Assembly: GCF_028548475.1 (NCBI RefSeq)
Contig: NZ_JAQQLE010000012.1
Location: forward strand, 1-64,000
Direction: 5' to 3'
From: Vogesella margarita
Lineage (GTDB): Bacteria > Pseudomonadota > Gammaproteobacteria > Burkholderiales > Chromobacteriaceae
Length of the DNA stretch: 64,000 nt
Made by a program: the position numbers and the translations under genes. Shown piece after piece: positions 8,316-17,137 of this stretch (position 1 is the stretch's first letter; each line of letters begins with the position of its first letter). Under the pieces are notes generated by a model. It did not search any database. It had not been told where the DNA came from and worked only from the letters and a program-made list of their open reading frames with translations.

Positions 8316-9197
8316 ATGACGACTCTGGGCTTTGTCGGACTGGGGCTAATGGGGGTGCCGATGTGCCGGCGCCTGCTGGCGGCCGGGCATCCGCTGACGG
8401 TATGGAATCGTTCTGCCGCCAAGGCTGACAGCCTGCGCACCGCGGGTGCCCGCGTTGCGGCCAACCTTGGCGAGCTGGCGCGCGGCAGCGACATCGTCAT
8501 GCTGTGCCTGGCCAATGACGAGGCGGTGCAGGCGGTGTGGCAGGCGGAAGACGGCATCCGCGCGCAGCTGCGCCCCGGCCAGCTGCTGGTCGATTTCTCC
8601 AGTACGTCGCCAGCGCTGACCCGGCAACTCGCACAGCAGGCGGCCGAGCGCGGCGCCGCCTGGGTCGATGCACCGGTGTCCGGTGGCGTGCGCGGCGCGG
8701 AAAACGGCACGCTGGTGATCATGGCTGGCGGCGAAGCGCAGGATGTCGCTCGCCTGCAGCCCGTTGCCGCCTGCCTGTCGCAGCGGCTGAGCCATATCGG
8801 TGGCCACGGTGCCGGACAAGTCGCCAAGGTCTGCAACCAGCTGATCGTGGCCAGTAACGCGATGCTGATCGCCGAAACGGTGCAGCTGGCGGAGACGGCC
8901 GGTATCGACGCCAGCCTGTTGCCGGCGGCGCTGGCCGGCGGCTTCGCCGATTCGCTGCCCTTCCAGATCCTGGCGCCGCGCATGGCGCAACGCCAGTTCC
9001 AGCCGCTGCAGTGGAAGGTGGCAACCTTGCTCAAGGACCTTGGCAATGCCCGCCAGCTGGCGGCCGAGCACGGCGCTGCCCTGCCCCTGGCCAGCCTCGC
9101 AGCCGGTTTGATGGCGGCCCATGCCGATGCCGGCTACGCCGAGCAGGACCTGAGCACGGTGATTGCCTGCTATCTGCCCGATGGTGAGAATCGCTGA
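8316..9197 (+). CDS. glxR: Tartronate semialdehyde reductase / beta-hydroxyacid dehydrogenase
   Basis: An NAD(P)-dependent beta-hydroxyacid dehydrogenase of 293 residues. The Rossmann start MTTLGFVGLGLMGVPMCRRL holds the GxGxxG motif. The substrate-binding stretch VDAPVSGGVRGAENGTLVIM and the catalytic Lys region GHGAGQVAKVCNQLIVASN are canonical. It would reduce tartronate semialdehyde to glycerate. The next gene, two bases downstream, is hydroxypyruvate isomerase, which feeds the same pool, so the pair fits glyoxylate/hydroxypyruvate use. 3-hydroxyisobutyrate dehydrogenase is the main alternative. ATG 8316 is chosen for the GGGAG upstream and the family N-terminus. Confidence 0.85.
   Translation: MTTLGFVGLGLMGVPMCRRLLAAGHPLTVWNRSAAKADSLRTAGARVAANLGELARGSDIVMLCLANDEAVQAVWQAEDGIRAQLRPGQLLVDFSSTSPALTRQLAQQAAERGAAWVDAPVSGGVRGAENGTLVIMAGGEAQDVARLQPVAACLSQRLSHIGGHGAGQVAKVCNQLIVASNAMLIAETVQLAETAGIDASLLPAALAGGFADSLPFQILAPRMAQRQFQPLQWKVATLLKDLGNARQLAAEHGAALPLASLAAGLMAAHADAGYAEQDLSTVIACYLPDGENR
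8455..8468 (+). repeat. Dispersed 13-mer inside glxR
   Basis: TTGCGGCCAACCTT, read in frame as VAANL. Confidence 0.85.
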
Positions 9198-9198
9198 G

Positions 9199-9975
9199 AT
9201 GCCGCGTTTTGCCGCCAACCTGTCGCTGCTGTTTACCGAGCTGCCGCTGCCGGCGCGTTTTGCCGCCGCCGCTGCCGCCGGTTTTGACGCGGTCGAAATC
9301 CAGTTTCCCTACGACTATCCGGCGCCGCTGCTGCGTGATGCTGCCGACGCGGCCGCGGTCGACATCATCCTGATCAATCTGCCAGCCGGTGACCTGATGA
9401 CCGGCGGTTACGGCCTGGCCAGTCACCCGGCGCGTACCGAGTCATTCCGTGACGCGCTGGCCGAGGGCGAACACTACGCGCAGGTGCTGGGTGTGCAGAT
9501 GGTCAATGTGCTGGCCGGGCGTTTCGATCCGCAGCAAGACGCGATGCTGACGCGACAGACCCTTGCGGCCAACCTTGCGCTGGCGGGCGAGCGGCTGGCG
9601 GTGCACGGCATTCGCGTCACCTGCGAAGCGATCAACGCCCTGGACATGCCCGGCTTTGTGACAAGCACGCCGGCCGAGTTGGCCGCAGTGCTGGCCGAGG
9701 CGGCGCACCCCAATGTCGGCATGCAGCTGGATCTTTACCACTTGGCGCGAATGCGGCTGGATCTTGCCGCCACGCTGACGCACTACCTGCCACAGACCGG
9801 ACACATCCAGTTTGCCGACTGCCCGGGTCGCCACGAGCCTGGCACCGGCGAGCTGCCGCTGGCGCAAATCTTTGCCTTGCTGGACGAGCTTGGCTATACC
9901 GGATGGTGCGCCGCCGAGTACAAACCGGCTACCAGCACGCCGGATAGCCTGAGTTGGCTGGCTTCCTGGCGCTGA
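9199..9975 (+). CDS. hyi: Hydroxypyruvate isomerase
   Basis: A 258-residue TIM-barrel enzyme of the xylose-isomerase-like family that interconverts hydroxypyruvate and tartronate semialdehyde. Family marks are the opening MPRFAANLSLLFTELPLPAR, the DAVEIQFPYDYPA strand, metal-site residues CEAINALDMPGF and MQLDLYH, and the C-terminal Glu in WCAAEYKP. The start lies one base after the glxR stop, so the two are co-transcribed and probably translationally coupled; the longer in-frame extension overlaps glxR and is not family-like. No terminator directly follows. Confidence 0.92.
   Translation: MPRFAANLSLLFTELPLPARFAAAAAAGFDAVEIQFPYDYPAPLLRDAADAAAVDIILINLPAGDLMTGGYGLASHPARTESFRDALAEGEHYAQVLGVQMVNVLAGRFDPQQDAMLTRQTLAANLALAGERLAVHGIRVTCEAINALDMPGFVTSTPAELAAVLAEAAHPNVGMQLDLYHLARMRLDLAATLTHYLPQTGHIQFADCPGRHEPGTGELPLAQIFALLDELGYTGWCAAEYKPATSTPDSLSWLASWR
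9563..9576 (+). repeat. Dispersed 13-mer inside hyi
   Basis: TTGCGGCCAACCTT, read in frame as LAANL. Confidence 0.85.
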
Positions 9976-10274
9976 TTTTTTCGGTTGCTGCAGTGCACCA
10001 CAATTAAAAATCAGCTACTTGCCGCTGCTCTTCGCAGAAAACGCTTGCCAAGCGTAATTAATTTCCATAGAATGCGCCCTTTCCTGATTTGCTGAGCGGA
10101 AACACCCGCGCCGCCAGCTTCCACGATTTCATCGTATCTGACCGTTTTTGGCTTCGTTTCTCGCCTCGTCCTTTCCGTTCGGACTGCAGTTCGCCGCTTT
10201 GTCAGGTTGGTTCGATGACCTGTAACCCTTAGCGGGCTAACGCACCGGCCATAAGCCGGACTGAAAGGATCACC
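9976..10274 (+). promoter_or_regulatory. Long spacer and probable 5' leader of rhlE
   Basis: A 299-base non-coding stretch before the helicase gene. No ORF is convincing here. Near the start codon a small hairpin, CCGGC-CATAA-GCCGG at about 10246-10260, stands just before the ribosome binding site AAAGGA, so it could modulate translation. Long structured leaders are common on cold-responsive DEAD-box helicase genes; that role here is inference. Confidence 0.45.
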
Positions 10275-11600
10275 ATGCATTTCTCCGATCTCGGACTCCC
10301 AGAACCTATCGTTCAAGCACTGACCAAATCCGGCTACGAAAGCCCGACCGACGTCCAGGCTGAAGCCATTCCTGCCGCCCTGCTGGGTAAGGATCTGCTG
10401 GTATCGGCACAAACCGGTAGCGGCAAGACCGCGGCCTTCCTGCTGCCTGCCCTGACCAAGATGGGCGAGCGCTCCAAAGGCTCCGGCAATGGCCCGCGCG
10501 TTCTGGTGCTGACCCCGACCCGCGAACTGGCCTCCCAGGTAGAAAAGAACGCCCAGGTTTACGGCGAACACCTGCGCTGGTTGCGTACCGTGACGCTGGT
10601 CGGCGGCGCCTCCTTCGGCTTCCAGACCCGCGCGCTGTCGCGTCCGGTCGACATCATCGTCGCCACCCCGGGCCGCCTGATGGATCACATGCGCTCCGGC
10701 CGTGTTGACTTCTCCCGCCTGGAAATGCTGATTCTGGACGAAGCCGACCGCATGCTGGACATGGGCTTCATCGAAGACATCGAAACCATCGTTGCCGCCA
10801 CCCCGGCCGAGCGCCAGACCCTGCTGTTCTCCGCCACGCTGGACGGTACCGTTGGCCGCATGGCAGAGAAGATGACCCGCTCGCCACAGCGCATCGAGAT
10901 TGCCCGCAAGGAAGACGGCGGCAGCATCGAAGAACACCTGCTCTACGCCGACGACAATGCCCACAAGGCCCGTCTGCTGGACGCCATCCTGAAAGAATCC
11001 GACTTCGAACAGGCGGTTGTATTCAGCGCCACCAAGATCGGTTCCGAAGAAATCGCCGACAAGCTGTCTGACATGGGCTACTCCGCCGCCTGCCTGCATG
11101 GCGACATGCCGCAGAACTGGCGTAACCGTACCCTGAACGACCTGCGTCGCGGTCGCATCAAGATCCTTGTTGCCACCGATGTGGCCGCCCGCGGTATCGA
11201 CGTGCCGGCCATCGGCCTGGTGGTGAACTACGACCTGCCAAAACAGGCGGAAGACTACGTGCACCGTATCGGTCGTACCGGTCGTGCCGGCCGTAGCGGC
11301 GTGGCGATCACCATCGCCGAATCGCGCGAATTCCACCGCGTGCGCCGTATCGAGCAGTACATCAAGCGCTCGCTGACCGAAGCCGTGATCCCTGGCCTGG
11401 AACCGACCCGTCGTCCGCCAAAAGGCCGTCCGGCTGGTGCCCGCAACAACGGCCCGCGTCGCGGCAATGGCGGCGGCTACGGCGATCGCAAGCCGGGTAG
11501 CGGTGGCGGTTACGCCGGTCGCAGCAGCAGCGGCCCACGCCGCAGCGGCAGTGGCGGCGGCAGCAGCTACAGCGGTAGCCGTGCTCCGCGTGCCGAATAA
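10275..11600 (+). CDS. rhlE: DEAD-box ATP-dependent RNA helicase (RhlE type)
   Basis: A 441-residue RNA helicase acting in ribosome assembly and RNA turnover. The RecA1 domain shows the Q motif (FSDLGLPEPIVQALTKSGY), Walker A AQTGSGKT (residues ~46-53), PTREL, the DEAD box (LDEADRMLDMGF) and SAT. RecA2 shows the ATDVAARGIDV and HRIGRTGRAG motifs. The C-terminal tail (about residue 385 on) is a basic, Gly/Arg/Ser-rich RNA-binding extension, typical of RhlE. ATG 10275 follows AAAGGA at good spacing. It is monocistronic, closed by the terminator at 11610-11642. Confidence 0.93.
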   Translation: MHFSDLGLPEPIVQALTKSGYESPTDVQAEAIPAALLGKDLLVSAQTGSGKTAAFLLPALTKMGERSKGSGNGPRVLVLTPTRELASQVEKNAQVYGEHLRWLRTVTLVGGASFGFQTRALSRPVDIIVATPGRLMDHMRSGRVDFSRLEMLILDEADRMLDMGFIEDIETIVAATPAERQTLLFSATLDGTVGRMAEKMTRSPQRIEIARKEDGGSIEEHLLYADDNAHKARLLDAILKESDFEQAVVFSATKIGSEEIADKLSDMGYSAACLHGDMPQNWRNRTLNDLRRGRIKILVATDVAARGIDVPAIGLVVNYDLPKQAEDYVHRIGRTGRAGRSGVAITIAESREFHRVRRIEQYIKRSLTEAVIPGLEPTRRPPKGRPAGARNNGPRRGNGGGYGDRKPGSGGGYAGRSSSGPRRSGSGGGSSYSGSRAPRAE

Positions 11601-11609
11601 GGCAATATG

Positions 11610-11642
11610 AAAAAACCCCGATGCCTGCATCGGGGTTTTTTT
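11610..11642. terminator. Bidirectional rho-independent terminator
   Basis: CCCCGATG-CCTG-CATCGGGG at 11616-11635 flanked by an A-run on the left and a T-run on the right; serves rhlE (+) and the diguanylate cyclase (-). Confidence 0.9.
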
Positions 11643-11645
11643 CAT

Positions 11646-11659
11646 TTGCGGCCAACCTT
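11646..11659 (+). repeat. Dispersed 13-mer in the spacer after rhlE
   Basis: TTGCGGCCAACCTT directly behind the terminator between convergent genes. Confidence 0.85.
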
Positions 11660-11686
11660 GGTTACCGCTGGGCTAGCGGTATGGCC

Positions 11687-13375
11687 TCAGTGGCGCGCAA
11701 CGACCGACTTGTCGGAGTACATCTTGCGGTCGGCCACGCGCAGCAGCAGCTCCGGCTCGTCGCCATCGTCCGGGTACAGTGCCACTCCGATGCTGGCGGA
11801 GACGCGATACAGTGCACCCTCGTCGCGCACCGGCCGGTCGATGGCCATCTCTACCTTGCGCGCCAGCATCGCCAATGCCTGATCGTCGCTGACCTGCGGA
11901 ATCAGCAGCACGAACTCGTCGCCACCGACCCGCGCCACGGTGTCGGAACGACGCAAGAGCGCCATCAGCCGGTCGGCCACGGTCTGCAACACCTTGTCGC
12001 CGGCGGCGTGGCCGTAGCGGTCATTGACCTGCTTGAAGCGGTCCAGATCGACGAACATCACCGCAAAACGCTGACGCAGTCGTTCGGCGCGGCGGATCTC
12101 CTGCCCCAGTCGGTCGAACAGCAGGGTACGGTTGATACAGCCGGTCAGCGCATCGTGCGAGGCCTGGTACTGGATCAGCTGCTGCGATTCCTTGGCTTCG
12201 GTGACATCCATCAGCACGCCGAACAGCAGCGGCTCGCCGTCGCGCTCCACCACCTGTGCGCGCAGCGCCAGCCAGCCGTAGCCGTGTTCGCCGTGGCGCA
12301 GGCGCACCTCCAGCGCCAGCGGCGTGCGATGCTGCATGCTGTGCTGCAAGGCGTCGCGCCAGTGCTGGCGATCCGGTACCAGCATCCGTCGCTCGACCTC
12401 CACCAGTGGCAACAGCGGGCTCGGCTCGACATCCAGCAAACGACAGGCCTCTTGCGACAGGCTGACCTGGCCGTCCTGCGGCATGTAACTCCAGTGCCCC
12501 AGGCGGGCCACCTGCCCCGCCAGTCGCAGCCAGCCCAGCTGCTCTTCCATCGCCTGCTGGGTCTGCATTGCCTCGTCGGCGGACTGCTTGCGCTCCACCA
12601 CGACCGCCGTCCAGCGCGCCAGATGCTGCACGAATTCGGTATCGGCACTGGAAAACGGCGTCCGCGGGCTGGCGGCGAAGAAAGCCAGCGTGCCGAAGAT
12701 GCGACCCTGCACCAGCAGCGGCACGCCGATATAGGCACGGAAGCGGAATTCGCGGTAACAGGCACTGTCGGCCAGTGTCGTTTCCAGCACGTCGGGCAGG
12801 CACAGCAGCTGGCCGTTCTGTAGTGTGCGCTCGCAATAGGTAAGGTCCAGCGGCAAGGATTTGCCACGACTCAGGCTCTCGCCGGCGTGGCAGGCAATGA
12901 TTTCCAGCTGTGTGCCCTTACGCTGTGCGACAAAGGCGACTTCCATGCCCAGCGCGGCCGCACCGGCGGCCAGTGCGCCGTCCAGCCGGTGCAGGCGGTC
13001 TCTTTCGCCGGAGGCGGCCAGGTCGGACAGAATTTGCAGGTAGTGTTCGCGCTGGCGGCGCTTCTGCTCCTGTTCGTGCCAGTCCTGTAGCGGCACGAGG
13101 CGATAGGCGGTCAGGGTATTTGCCTGCGGACCAGGCAGCAGACCGAACAGGCGCGACTCCAGCAGGCAAGGCAACATGTCCGCCGGTAGTGGCGCACCCT
13201 GCCATGCATCTGGCGTGACCACCGGCAGCACCATGTTGATATTCACCGCGCTGCCAAGCAGTTGCCGGGCCGCGGGATTGCAGGCGTGCAGCCGCTGCCG
13301 CACGTCAAGAACCAGCCAGGGGGCTGTCGCTGTCCGCAATAGTGCCAGCAGACCATCATCAAGCACGTTCTGCAT
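11687..13375 (-). CDS. Diguanylate cyclase with PAS, GAF, PAS and GGDEF domains
   Basis: A 562-residue soluble c-di-GMP synthase. An N-terminal PAS-like segment (1-105) is followed by a GAF domain (about 120-270), a PAS/PAC domain (about 285-385, ending LFGVLMDVTEAKES) and a C-terminal GGDEF domain (about 395-560). The catalytic motif is intact (RVGGDEFVLLIPQ). The inhibitory I-site RxxD is present as RRSD, five residues before GGDEF, so product feedback is expected. There is no EAL domain and no membrane segment, so it probably senses a cytosolic signal or redox state; the ligand is unknown. Monocistronic, convergent with rhlE. Confidence 0.9.
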   Translation of the reverse strand: MQNVLDDGLLALLRTATAPWLVLDVRQRLHACNPAARQLLGSAVNINMVLPVVTPDAWQGAPLPADMLPCLLESRLFGLLPGPQANTLTAYRLVPLQDWHEQEQKRRQREHYLQILSDLAASGERDRLHRLDGALAAGAAALGMEVAFVAQRKGTQLEIIACHAGESLSRGKSLPLDLTYCERTLQNGQLLCLPDVLETTLADSACYREFRFRAYIGVPLLVQGRIFGTLAFFAASPRTPFSSADTEFVQHLARWTAVVVERKQSADEAMQTQQAMEEQLGWLRLAGQVARLGHWSYMPQDGQVSLSQEACRLLDVEPSPLLPLVEVERRMLVPDRQHWRDALQHSMQHRTPLALEVRLRHGEHGYGWLALRAQVVERDGEPLLFGVLMDVTEAKESQQLIQYQASHDALTGCINRTLLFDRLGQEIRRAERLRQRFAVMFVDLDRFKQVNDRYGHAAGDKVLQTVADRLMALLRRSDTVARVGGDEFVLLIPQVSDDQALAMLARKVEMAIDRPVRDEGALYRVSASIGVALYPDDGDEPELLLRVADRKMYSDKSVVARH

Positions 13376-13436
13376 ATCCGTAACCCGGTAAAAAGTTCGG
13401 GCATATTACGGATATGTCATATTTATGACAAGCGAT

Positions 13437-13928
13437 CTATGTCAGGGACAGCAGTAGCCGTATCAATAGTGTTGCAAATAGTGCGGCGACGGCGTCGTCC
13501 AGCATCACGCCGAAGCCGCCGTGCACGTGACGATCCAGCCAGCGTATCGGCCACGGCTTGACGATGTCGAACAGGCGGAAGGCGGCAAAAGCCAGCGCCC
13601 ACCACAGCGGCGTGGCCGGCACCCAGGCCAGTACCAGCAGCATCGCCACGATCTCGTCCCACACGATGTGGCCGGAATCGGCCACGCCCAGTGCACGACC
13701 GGTGACGTCGCACAGCCAGATACCAAGCAGGAACAGCGGCAGTGTCAGCAGCGCCAGCGCCCCGCCGCTGATACCCAGCCACAGCAAGAGCGCGGCCAGT
13801 GGCAAGGCCGCCAGCGTGCCCCAAGTGCCAGGCGCCGGCGTGATCAGGCCGCTGCCAAAGCCCAGTGCCAGAAAGTGCGCCGGTCGCGCGAGCAGGAAGG
13901 CACGATCCGGTTTATGCGAAGTGGTCAT
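13437..13928 (-). CDS. pgpA: Phosphatidylglycerophosphatase A
   Basis: A 163-residue inner-membrane phosphatase that converts phosphatidylglycerophosphate to phosphatidylglycerol. Several hydrophobic helices are visible (ALPLAALLLWLGI, ALLTLPLFLLGIWLC, LLVLAWVPATPLWWALAFAAF). Family motifs include GSGLITPAPGTWGT, VWDEIVAMLL and FDIVKPWPIRWLD followed by GGFGVMLDDAVAAL. Its start overlaps the end of thiL by 17 bases, so the two are transcribed together on the minus strand. Confidence 0.92.
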   Translation of the reverse strand: MTTSHKPDRAFLLARPAHFLALGFGSGLITPAPGTWGTLAALPLAALLLWLGISGGALALLTLPLFLLGIWLCDVTGRALGVADSGHIVWDEIVAMLLVLAWVPATPLWWALAFAAFRLFDIVKPWPIRWLDRHVHGGFGVMLDDAVAALFATLLIRLLLSLT

Positions 13929-14853
13929 AGCCCAGCCTTTCCAGGGTCACGGCCGCGCCCTGCCCGTTCAGTAGCCGCAAGCCTGGCTCGGCCACGATGC
14001 GGCCAACCTTGGTCACCGCCACGCCGGCCTGTCGCGCCGCCGCCAGTACCGCGTCGGCTCGTGCCGGGCTGGCGGTGAAGCACAGCTCGTAGTCGTCGCC
14101 GCCGGCGGCGATGCAGGACAAAAGCTGTGCGCGGGCGCCGTGCAGCGCCGGATGGGTCGGCAAGGCGTCCAGCCAGACCTCGGCACCACAGGCGGAGCGG
14201 TCGAGAATATGGTGCAGGTCCGCGGCAAAACCGTCGGAAATATCCAGCGCAGCGTGGGCGATGCCGAGCAAGGCGCGGCCGAGTGCCACCCGTGGCTGTG
14301 GCCACTCCAGCTGCCGACGACACTCGGGCGGCAGGGCCAGGTCCAGGCGGCCGAGGCGCTGTTGCAGCGCGGCGGCGGCCAACCCCAGTTCGCCGGATAC
14401 CCAGATGTCGTCGCCGGCCTGCGCCGCATCGCGTCGCAGCGCCTGACCTTGCGGCGTTTCGCCGAAGATGGTCACCGACAGCGTCAGCGGGCCGCGCGTG
14501 GTGTCGCCGCCGATGACGCTGACACCGTGCTGCGCCGCCAGCCCGAAAAAGCCGCGCGCAAAGGCTTCCACCCAGGCGCCGTCCAGTTGCGGCAGCGCCA
14601 GTGCCAGCACCGCCCAGCGCGGCGTGGCGCCCATCGCTGCCATGTCGGACAGGTTGACCGCCAGCGTCTTGTGTCCCAGCGCCTCGGGATCGACATCGGG
14701 GAAGAAGTGGCGCCCGGCCACCAGCATGTCCACCGACACGTGCAGGTCGTGGCCGGGGCTGGGGCGCACGATGGCGGCGTCGTCGCCGACGCCGAGCACG
14801 GCGTTTGGTGTCGCCTGGGTAAAGTGGCGGCGGATCAGTTCGAATTCATTCAT
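13912..14853 (-). CDS. thiL: Thiamine-monophosphate kinase
   Basis: A 313-residue PurM-like enzyme that phosphorylates thiamine monophosphate to the active cofactor. Motifs seen are the N-terminal FELIRRHF, GVGDDAAIV (Mg/ATP site), VSVDMLVAGRHF, KTLAVNLSDMAAMGATP, GGDTTRGP, and the C-terminal ALDISDGFAADL and AGGDDYELCF. The ATG start (complement 14851-14853) matches the family; the longer in-frame extension is not conserved. It lies behind the terminator of nusB, so part of its expression should depend on read-through or a local promoter. pgpA follows with overlap. Confidence 0.93.
   Translation of the reverse strand: MNEFELIRRHFTQATPNAVLGVGDDAAIVRPSPGHDLHVSVDMLVAGRHFFPDVDPEALGHKTLAVNLSDMAAMGATPRWAVLALALPQLDGAWVEAFARGFFGLAAQHGVSVIGGDTTRGPLTLSVTIFGETPQGQALRRDAAQAGDDIWVSGELGLAAAALQQRLGRLDLALPPECRRQLEWPQPRVALGRALLGIAHAALDISDGFAADLHHILDRSACGAEVWLDALPTHPALHGARAQLLSCIAAGGDDYELCFTASPARADAVLAAARQAGVAVTKVGRIVAEPGLRLLNGQGAAVTLERLGYDHFA
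13998..14010 (+). repeat. Dispersed 13-mer inside thiL
   Basis: TGCGGCCAACCTT on the plus strand; on the coding strand it falls in a different codon phase from the LAA/AANL copies, reading TKVGRI. Confidence 0.85.
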
Positions 14854-14867
14854 GGCGTGACAAATAA

Positions 14868-14888
14868 AAACACCCGCCGTAGCGGGTG
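14868..14888 (-). terminator. Rho-independent terminator after nusB
   Basis: CACCCGC-CGTA-GCGGGTG with a T-run on the minus-strand side (A-run at 14861-14870 on plus). It separates the rib-nusB operon from thiL-pgpA. Confidence 0.85.
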
Positions 14889-14909
14889 TGATATGGAAGC
14901 GGACCGCGC

Positions 14910-15359
14910 TCAGGCACCCTGGCGGCGGCTGCGGATGGCCTGCACTTCGTCGGCGCGCACGTCGGCGGCAAACTTGTCCAGCACGCCGTTGACGAACTTG
15001 TGGCCGTCGGTGCCGCCGAAGGTCTTGGCGATCTCGATGGCTTCGTTGATGATCACCGGGTACGGCGTCTGCGGGTGCGAGCACAGCTCGAAGGCGGCCA
15101 TCAGCATGATGGCGCGCTCGACCGGGCTGACTTCCTGCTCGTCGCGGTCGTAGTACGGTTGCAGGCGCTTGGACAGGTCGGTCACGTCGCGCAGCACGCC
15201 GAACAGGATTTCACGGAACAGCGCTTCGTCGGCCTTGACGAAGTAGTCATTCTCGCGCAGGTGTTTTTCGATTAGCGACGCGGGTCGGTCAGCATTCAGC
15301 TGCCACTCGTAGATGCCCTGGACAGCGTATTCGCGGGCACGGCGGCGTGCGGTTTTCAT
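14910..15359 (-). CDS. nusB: Transcription antitermination factor NusB
   Basis: A 149-residue all-helical RNA-binding protein that joins NusE(S10) on boxA RNA for rRNA antitermination. The family signature is present: RRRAREYAVQGIYEWQLN at the N-terminus, VERAIMLMAAFEL, then PYPVIINEAIEIAKTFGGTD and GHKFVNGVLDKFA at the C-terminus. It directly follows ribH, the common arrangement in proteobacteria. The downstream hairpin at 14868-14888 ends the operon. Confidence 0.95.
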   Translation of the reverse strand: MKTARRRAREYAVQGIYEWQLNADRPASLIEKHLRENDYFVKADEALFREILFGVLRDVTDLSKRLQPYYDRDEQEVSPVERAIMLMAAFELCSHPQTPYPVIINEAIEIAKTFGGTDGHKFVNGVLDKFAADVRADEVQAIRSRRQGA

Positions 15360-15393
15360 GTACGGCTTCCTTTATTTAAAGAACAGGCGCGGC

Positions 15394-15861
15394 TCAGCCA
15401 CGCAGGGTCTTGTGCAGATTGACCATTTCGACCGCCACCTGCGCGGCTTCGCGCCCCTTCACCGTCATGCGTACCTCGGCTTGCTCGTCGGTTTCGGTGG
15501 TCAGAATGGCATTGGCGATCGGGATGTCGAAATCGAGACCGACACGGGTAACGCCCGCGCCGGATTCGTTGGATACCAGCTCGAAGTGATAGGTCTCGCC
15601 GCGGATCACCGCGCCCAGTGCGATCAGTGCGTCAAAGCGGCCGGACTTGGCCATGGTTTGCAGCACCAGCGGCGCTTCCAGCGCGCCCGGCACCGTGGCC
15701 AGGGTGATGTCGGCCGGGTTCACGCCCAGCGCCACCAGCTCGGACAAGCACGCATCGCGCAGACCGTGGCACACCACCTCGTTGAAGCGGCCCATGACGA
15801 CGCCGATTTTCAGGCCGTTGGCAGACAGGTCGGGGGCAATACGGTTTACTTGGTCCAGCAT
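15394..15861 (-). CDS. ribH: 6,7-dimethyl-8-ribityllumazine synthase
   Basis: A 155-residue subunit of the lumazine synthase capsid; it condenses the ribityl-pyrimidine with dihydroxybutanone phosphate, the step before riboflavin synthase. Recognisable stretches are [20 protein letters not shown], the phosphate loop [16 protein letters not shown], and [17 protein letters not shown] with its catalytic His. ATG at complement 15859-15861 is chosen because AAGGAGAA stands 5-6 bases before it. It sits between ribBA and nusB in one minus-strand operon. Confidence 0.95.
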   Translation of the reverse strand: MLDQVNRIAPDLSANGLKIGVVMGRFNEVVCHGLRDACLSELVALGVNPADITLATVPGALEAPLVLQTMAKSGRFDALIALGAVIRGETYHFELVSNESGAGVTRVGLDFDIPIANAILTTETDEQAEVRMTVKGREAAQVAVEMVNLHKTLRG

Positions 15862-15906
15862 CCGGTTCTCCTTGCGGCGAAAGCCAATCACGAAAAGGGG
15901 CGTATT

Positions 15907-17022
15907 TTAATCCAAATCGACGTGCACGTGTTCAGGTTGGGCAAAGCCGGTGACTTCCAGCCCGAAACCGGTCATCGACGGCAGGTTGATCGGCGAGGCC
16001 ATCAGCTTCATCTTGCCCACGCCCAGCGCGCGCAGCATCTGCGCGCCGATGCCGAAGGTCTTGCTGTCCCAGCGCTGGCGGACGGTATTTTCTACCTGTT
16101 CCGGCAGCGCGCGCGCCAGGATGTCGGCGCCGGATTCCGGGCGGTGCAGCAGGATCACCACGCCGCAGCCCTTCTCCGCGATTTCTTCCAGCGCGTTAGG
16201 GATGGTCCAGCTGTGCTTGCCGCCCATCGGGTCGAGCAGGTCCATCACCGACAGCGGCTCGTGCACGCGCACCAGCGTTTCGGCGTCGGCGGAGGGTTGG
16301 CCGCAAACCAGCGCCAGGTGCGTTGCCTTGGTCAGTACGTCCTGGAACACGTGCAGCTGGAAGGCGCCGAACGGTGTTTCCGCCAGACGTTGGCCGACTT
16401 CCTCGACAAAGCACTCGGTACGGCTGCGGTAGTGGATCAGGTCGGCGATGGTGCCGACCTTGAGGCCGTGTTCCTTGGCAAACTCCAGCAGCTCCGGCAG
16501 GCGCGCCATGGTGCCGTCGTCGTTCATGATCTCGCAGATCACCGACGCCGGTTCCAGCCCGGCCAGGCGCGACAGGTCGCAGCCGGCCTCGGTATGGCCG
16601 GCGCGCACCAGCACGCCGCCCTTTTGCGCCTTCAGCGGGAACACGTGGCCGGGCTGCACGATGTCGGTCGGCCGCGCGTCGCGCGCCACCGCCACCAGCG
16701 TGGTGTGGGCGCGGTCGGCGGCGGAAATGCCGGTGGTGACGCCCTCGGCGGCCTCGATCGACACGGTGAAATTGGTGCCGAAACTGGTGCCGTTGTTGGT
16801 CGCCATCATCGGCAGGTTCAGTTGCTTGCAACGCTCTTCGGTCAGCGTCAGGCAGATCAGGCCACGGCCGAACTTGGCCATGAAATTGATCGCCTCCGGC
16901 GTCACGTGTTCGGCGGCCATAACCAGGTCGCCTTCGTTTTCGCGGTCTTCGGCGTCCATCAGAACCACCATCTTGCCGGCCTTGATGTCGGCGATAATTT
17001 CTTGAACCGGGGAAATGCTCAT
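15907..17022 (-). CDS. ribBA: RibBA: DHBP synthase with a degenerate GTP cyclohydrolase II-like domain
   Basis: A 371-residue fusion. The N-terminal RibB domain (about 1-200) is intact: [39 protein letters not shown], and [19 protein letters not shown]. It makes dihydroxybutanone phosphate from ribulose 5-phosphate. The C-terminal half has the RibA fold, but I do not see the zinc motif with spaced cysteines (a GDxxGSxxCDCG-type stretch) needed for GTP cyclohydrolase II. That half is therefore probably not catalytic, as known for several proteobacterial RibBA proteins. The start MSISPVQEI at complement 17020-17022 has GGGAGAA upstream. A separate ribA would be needed elsewhere. Confidence 0.9.
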   Translation of the reverse strand: MSISPVQEIIADIKAGKMVVLMDAEDRENEGDLVMAAEHVTPEAINFMAKFGRGLICLTLTEERCKQLNLPMMATNNGTSFGTNFTVSIEAAEGVTTGISAADRAHTTLVAVARDARPTDIVQPGHVFPLKAQKGGVLVRAGHTEAGCDLSRLAGLEPASVICEIMNDDGTMARLPELLEFAKEHGLKVGTIADLIHYRSRTECFVEEVGQRLAETPFGAFQLHVFQDVLTKATHLALVCGQPSADAETLVRVHEPLSVMDLLDPMGGKHSWTIPNALEEIAEKGCGVVILLHRPESGADILARALPEQVENTVRQRWDSKTFGIGAQMLRALGVGKMKLMASPINLPSMTGFGLEVTGFAQPEHVHVDLD

Positions 17023-17111
17023 GCTGTGTTCTCCCGCACGCCCTGCGTGCCAGACTTGCTGCAACATTCATGCGCGGACGGGGTGCGCCCGCGCGCCTGT
17101 AATCTAGTTTA

Positions 17112-17132
17112 TTGCGGCCAACGTTGGCCGCA
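17112..17132. repeat. Palindromic double form of the dispersed motif
   Basis: TGCGGCCAACGTTGGCCGCA, reading the motif on both strands at once, in the spacer between ribE and ribBA. Confidence 0.85.
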
Positions 17133-17137
17133 GCGCG

